Shown piece after piece: positions 8,501-11,134 of a DNA stretch of 11,134 nt. The first letter of the stretch is position 1; the number at the start of each line of letters is the position of its first letter. Below the pieces are notes generated by a model. The model had not been told where the DNA came from. It worked only from the letters and a program-made list of their open reading frames with translations, and made no database searches. The DNA is from Porphyromonas sp. Lineage in GTDB: Bacteria; Bacteroidota; Bacteroidia; Bacteroidales; Porphyromonadaceae. A program made the translations under genes and the position numbers. Location: assembly GCA_003640335.1 (NCBI GenBank), contig RBKG01000074.1, positions 1 to 11,134 of the forward strand, given 5' to 3'.

Positions 8501-8889
8501 ACACGGCTCTTAATCTTCTGATAACCTGTAACTACAACCTCATCAATCTGACGTCTGTCTTCACGCATGGTAATTGACATCTGAGGTTTGCTTATACGCA
8601 TCTTGAGCGTTTGCATGCCTACGCTACTAAGCTGTATAGAGTCGCCTAGCTCTGCTTGCAGCGTGAAGCGTCCTTGAACGTCTGTAATCGTTCCTCGTGA
8701 GCTACCCAAGAGGCGTATGCTGACGCCGATGAGCGACTCTCCGTTGCTACTGCGTACAGTACCGCTGACCGTGTGTTTGCTCTGTGCTAGTAGCGTGGGG
8801 GCAGGGAGCATAAGTGTCGCTGTCGCTCCGAGCATAAGGCTACGCTCTAAACCTACAACGAGTGTAAGTCTGTGTAAATATCTATTCAT
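5506..8889 (-). CDS. SusC/RagA-family TonB-linked outer-membrane receptor
   Basis: This is a 1127-residue TonB-dependent importer, full length for the family. A long signal peptide ends near residue 36 (LLAQ before SK). A carboxypeptidase-regulatory-like beta-sandwich domain spans about 38-110 (VSGTVRSSNGESLIGVSIRL, then GxFTL at 73-77). The TonB box is at 116-122 (DEVVVTG). The plug domain follows, with the SusC signature LKDASATSIYGARALNGVI at 238-256. There is no STN signalling domain, so no sigma/anti-sigma signalling is expected. The rest is a 22-strand barrel in family terms, ending in the beta-signal FTLQLGF with terminal Phe. Between WVIDG (193-197) and ADIED (230-234) there is a loop of about 33 residues (including SGDAATLISSAVAGLN), longer than in most SusC proteins and characteristic of a subgroup. 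The gene starts 13 bp after the FecA-like stop and 9 bp before the SusD partner. Confidence 0.95.
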   Translation of the reverse strand: MNRYLHRLTLVVGLERSLMLGATATLMLPAPTLLAQSKHTVSGTVRSSNGESLIGVSIRLLGSSRGTITDVQGRFTLQAELGDSIQLSSVGMQTLKMRISKPQMSITMREDRRQIDEVVVTGYQKIKSRVYTGAATSVKMKQIHLEGVQDISRMLEGRVPGLSIQNISGTFGAAPRINIRGGASILGNVQPLWVIDGAVYEDLVHLSLDQLASGDAATLISSAVAGLNAADIEDIQVLKDASATSIYGARALNGVIVVTTKSGRRESPLKVSYSTENTMRLRPSYSEYDLLNSQETMGLYQEMMDKGYFNMANTFYGRRSGVYYLMNKALSSYNENTNSYLLENTEAARRSFLEQHERANTDWFKELFRLNPTTSHAISFTAGGKNSATYASVGFYHDGGWTIADKVQRITANLKNTFYIGDKFQVTLSGQGNIRQQKAPGTLPQRKNTSLGVFERDFDINPFNYALGTSRTLLPHEYYRNNWAPFNIHNEYASNKMDINVLDFKAQIEASYKINPSLEARALFSTRHASTATRHEISDQSNQILAYRGMETSDVARTNTYLYTDPERTEETPQSPLPHGGILNKNETSLSSYLMRLALDYDHQWGEHNLKAFGFTELRSANRSETPFTGYGIQYDRGRQVYTNPIIFSKILGEGSQYFSDTHRYDRGLTFSGSATYGYAGKYIANALINIEGSNASGKNSNAQWLPTWNVGAKWNVDKETFFKRSDLLTALALRMSYGLTAKMNEEAVNANSVYQGLQTSPRIYADREHAIHIQHLENRDLTWEKMYELNFGIEASFFNDRVRTTLDLYQRNAFDLIDLVRTSGIGGQYYKYANFGDMRTQGLELSLSSENIRGEFSWNSTFTLSLMNQKITRLLNTPNALDLVSGRGRGNLVGYPKGSLFSYNFQGLSPYGLPSFDFGLYPINRGEDAQIYGADFGDTQYTKSYLLYHGPIEPQVIGGLSNTFSYKGWELSLFLTAQAGNKIRLNPTFDPTFGDLNVFSGMWRDRWLNPGDEQRTDVPTIPSADLSNAIGKENIERAYSTYNYSQQMIADGSFIRLKHVSLSYNLPKDWLKQMHIASAKLQVSMTNPFLLYSDKRLHGQDPEYYRSGGVSLPTPRQCTFTLQLGF

Positions 8890-8902
8890 GAATTATATGT
8901 CT

Positions 8903-11134
8903 CTAGAGTGTGATGCGTACGCCTCCATAAAGTCCAAATGGGTGTCCTGCACGTACGCCAGAGGGGTGTCGAGAAGTGAGATAAGCCTTGTTGGCTAGGT
9001 TGATGGCGTTAGCCGTGAATGTTACCTTATTATTCAGGCGGTAGCGTACAGATGCGTCCATAATCATGTGTGCTGGTACCTTGTGAGCCTCAGCCATAAG
9101 TCCTTGCCCAGGGATTGTACGCATATCGCCATTGTAACGCATAGTGAAGTTGAGCTCAAGCTTTTTCCACTCTAAACCTATCTGTGCATTGAGTGCATGC
9201 TTGTAAATGTAAGGAAGCTCATCGCCTGCGAAGACTTCGCCCCAAGCCGCAGAATAGAATTCATTCTTCATCTTGGTGTCCGTATAGGTATAGCTTAGTT
9301 GCAGTGGAAGCTGTACGCGCCATGCTCTAGGTAAAGGTTGCCAAGAGGCTAGGAACTCAAAGCCCTTAACCGTGGCAGCTCCTACTGTAAACTGGTCTAG
9401 TGTACCTTGTCCACCAGCGGCAGCGAGGTCACTACCGAGCATGTTGGAGTAGTCATTGTAGTAGCCGATAGCTTCCATGCGTAAGGTACCTAGGTTCAGA
9501 CGCAGACCGCTCTCTAGGTTGATGCTCTTCTCAGGCTTCTGTCTGTAATACTTGGCTACACTAGGAGGAGCAAAACCTTCGTGAATACCTGCAAAAATGG
9601 AAAGGGGCTTAAGTATCTTGTAGTTAATACCGAAGCTAGGCAGAAGTTCTGTCGCATGATTGTCTCCATCTATGCGCAGATGACCTGTGCGCCTAGGGTC
9701 TTTAGTCGTATAGTCGCGCTTGATGATTTCGACATCTTCAAGACGAAGACCTGCTGTAAGGGTTAGCTTAGAGAAAGACCACTTAGCTAGTAGGTAAGAG
9801 GCGAAGGCGTGAGCGGCTGTGATGCGGTTACTCTGATCGCCACCCCAGCCAGCACGGTAGAGCGTCATGCGCCCTGAGTGCATGGAGTAGCTGTCATCAT
9901 GCTGGAAGCGGTCTTCGCTATCGGCATGATAGCGAGCTCCAAGCTCAAGCCCTAGATAACTAGAACCAAGAGAGAGTTTATACTCTGCCTTCGTTTGTAT
10001 GCCTCGAGAGTGATAGCTACGCTGATTGGCTCTGACAATAAGAGCTTCGCCATCAGCGTCCTTAGCTCCTGTAAGAATATCGAAGTATGGGGCATTGATT
10101 TCTGTATCCTCAAGTACCGTCTCTATACTGCGCTTCTCTCCCTTGTGAAAGCCTACACTGATGTCGCTAAGCTTATACCAGTTACGCCAAAAGTAATTGT
10201 AGTAAAGACTAGTTGTGATTTTAAGCTTATTATTAAAGCTGATGTAGTGAGTCAGTGCGCTCTGGAAGTGCTTCGTGCGCATCTCGTCCATTTGCGCCCC
10301 TCTATATCTGTAGTAGGGTCTTGTAGCGAAGTCCGCTTCGCTAAGCCCAACGTAAGTTTCATCTGAATGCTCATTGGCAAAACCCAGCTTAAGCTCTAAG
10401 GCTTGTGAGGTGCTAGCCTCATCACTTGTATGCCAGCGGAGTTTTCCTACTATATCATTGCGGTAGAAGCCCGTACGTTCATCGGGTTCATCTCGTCTAA
10501 ATCCTTTAGATTGGTAGCGAAGATATTCTACTACGTAGCCTAGATGTTTTGTGTCATTGCCTAGGTAGGTATAAGCATTGAATGTATTATAACTACCGAA
10601 GGAGGTACGCAGGCCTGCCGTAAAACGATTAGGGATAGGCGTAGAAACCATATTCACAGCTCCCCCCGTAGTGAATGGTCCGTACTGAACCTGACTACTA
10701 CCCTTGAGAACTTCGATAGCATGCATACGTGCGGCATTGGGGAAGTAGTAAGCAGCAGGAGCGGCATAGGGAGCAGGAGCGGCTAGAATGCCGTCCTCCA
10801 TAAGTGAGATACGTTCACTTCGCTCAGCCTTCGTTCCTCGTAAGCTAATATTTGGTCTTAAGCCGAAGCCGTCTTCTTCGTAGATATTAACCCCCGGTAC
10901 AGCTCTAAGCATACGCGAGATGTCCGTATAGCCTAGCTTGGCAATTTCTTTGGGGGATACGTAGTAGGCCGAACCTGTGCGGTTGCTAGCCTCAAACTTA
11001 CTACCGAGCATTTGTTTAGCCGATACCACGACTTCATCAATGCGGTGTATGGAGTCACTAGATACTGCGATGCTATCCCTCTTCTGAGCGTGCCCGTAAA
11101 GGCTTGTTGTACACAATACTAGAATGAGAGAAGT
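8903..11134 (-). CDS. FecA-type TonB-dependent receptor, 5' end outside the window
   Basis: 743 codons are visible and the frame stays open to the right edge, so the start lies outside. The edge residues (TSLILVLCTTSLYGHA) are the hydrophobic end of a signal peptide; the TTG at 11116 is an internal Leu codon, not a start. After cleavage near GHA/QKR comes a short linker and the TonB box DEVVVSA (visible residues 33-39). There is no STN signalling domain and no carboxypeptidase-like domain. The plug carries the FecA-family features LRPNISLRG, ERISLMEDGI, APAPYAAPAAYYFP and EVLKGSSQVQYGP, then TTGGAVNMVSTP. The segment SDETYVGLSEADFATRPYYRY is also typical of ferric-citrate-type receptors. The barrel ends YGGVRITL. 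In E. coli FecA imports ferric dicitrate; here an iron or metal chelate is the best guess but the ligand is not proven. It is the first visible gene of the operon. Confidence 0.92.
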   Translation of the reverse strand, partial: TSLILVLCTTSLYGHAQKRDSIAVSSDSIHRIDEVVVSAKQMLGSKFEASNRTGSAYYVSPKEIAKLGYTDISRMLRAVPGVNIYEEDGFGLRPNISLRGTKAERSERISLMEDGILAAPAPYAAPAAYYFPNAARMHAIEVLKGSSQVQYGPFTTGGAVNMVSTPIPNRFTAGLRTSFGSYNTFNAYTYLGNDTKHLGYVVEYLRYQSKGFRRDEPDERTGFYRNDIVGKLRWHTSDEASTSQALELKLGFANEHSDETYVGLSEADFATRPYYRYRGAQMDEMRTKHFQSALTHYISFNNKLKITTSLYYNYFWRNWYKLSDISVGFHKGEKRSIETVLEDTEINAPYFDILTGAKDADGEALIVRANQRSYHSRGIQTKAEYKLSLGSSYLGLELGARYHADSEDRFQHDDSYSMHSGRMTLYRAGWGGDQSNRITAAHAFASYLLAKWSFSKLTLTAGLRLEDVEIIKRDYTTKDPRRTGHLRIDGDNHATELLPSFGINYKILKPLSIFAGIHEGFAPPSVAKYYRQKPEKSINLESGLRLNLGTLRMEAIGYYNDYSNMLGSDLAAAGGQGTLDQFTVGAATVKGFEFLASWQPLPRAWRVQLPLQLSYTYTDTKMKNEFYSAAWGEVFAGDELPYIYKHALNAQIGLEWKKLELNFTMRYNGDMRTIPGQGLMAEAHKVPAHMIMDASVRYRLNNKVTFTANAINLANKAYLTSRHPSGVRAGHPFGLYGGVRITL

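Noticed and set aside
3958..8889. Polysaccharide utilisation locus
   Set aside because: A SusC/SusD pair alone does not show glycan use. No glycoside hydrolase, lyase, sulfatase, SusE/F-like protein or HTCS regulator is visible, and the neighbours point elsewhere.
9995..10366. Plus-strand frame of 123 codons
   Set aside because: It is antisense to the FecA-type receptor barrel, has no recognisable domain, and is readily explained as a shadow of the coding strand.
10755..10783. Two copies of an 11-bp direct repeat (GCAGGAGCGGC), 18 bp apart
   Set aside because: They encode the Ala/Pro-rich APAPYAAPAAYYFP plug segment typical of this receptor type; the repeat follows from protein sequence, not a separate element.
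11114..11116. TTG as the start codon of the FecA-type receptor
   Set aside because: The frame is open through to the window edge and the six upstream codons (TSLILV) continue the hydrophobic core of the signal peptide, so the true start is outside the window.
8903..11134. FecA-type surface signalling through an ECF sigma/anti-sigma pair
   Set aside because: The receptor goes from signal peptide to TonB box with only a short linker, with no room for an STN signalling domain, and no sigma or anti-sigma gene is visible.

Overview
The window suggests a Bacteroidota genome, most likely Bacteroidales. It has a SusC/RagA plus SusD/RagB pair, many lipobox-bearing outer-surface lipoproteins, lipoprotein and outer-membrane families found almost only in this phylum (DUF4302, DUF4856), and A-rich leaders without Shine-Dalgarno sequences. 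Base composition is moderate and even across the window. Porphyromonas or a relative is plausible, but this is only an impression.

Everything lies on the minus strand, so the operon reads from the right edge to the left edge. In transcription order it holds: a FecA-type TonB-dependent receptor (8903 to the right edge, 5' end cut off); a SusC/RagA-type receptor (5506-8889); its SusD/RagB partner lipoprotein (3958-5496); a lipoprotein of the 'substrate import-associated zinc metallohydrolase' family (2960-3943); a DUF4302 lipoprotein (1924-2979); a small lipoprotein I cannot name (1281-1919); a DUF4856 lipoprotein (115-1278); and the first 26 codons of another exported protein (1-80). Junctions are 13, 9, 14, -20 (overlap), 4, 2 and 34 bp, so this looks like one polycistronic unit. 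No space of 300 bases lacks a gene. I see no RNA gene, mobile element, CRISPR array or clear terminator.

The picture is an outer-membrane uptake locus with two TonB-dependent channels and five surface or periplasm-facing lipoproteins. No glycoside hydrolase, sulfatase, HTCS or ECF sigma/anti-sigma gene is visible, so a glycan-utilisation role is unsupported. The FecA-like receptor and the DUF4856 protein point instead towards iron, a metal chelate, or a peptide or siderophore-like ligand; this is inference.

The most notable observation is that the metallohydrolase-family lipoprotein has lost its HExxH zinc motif. The aligned site reads HQIAK, although the flanking family landmarks, including the downstream EDxAEM segment, remain. 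It is probably a pseudoenzyme turned binding protein, or it coordinates metal through a rearranged His cluster.
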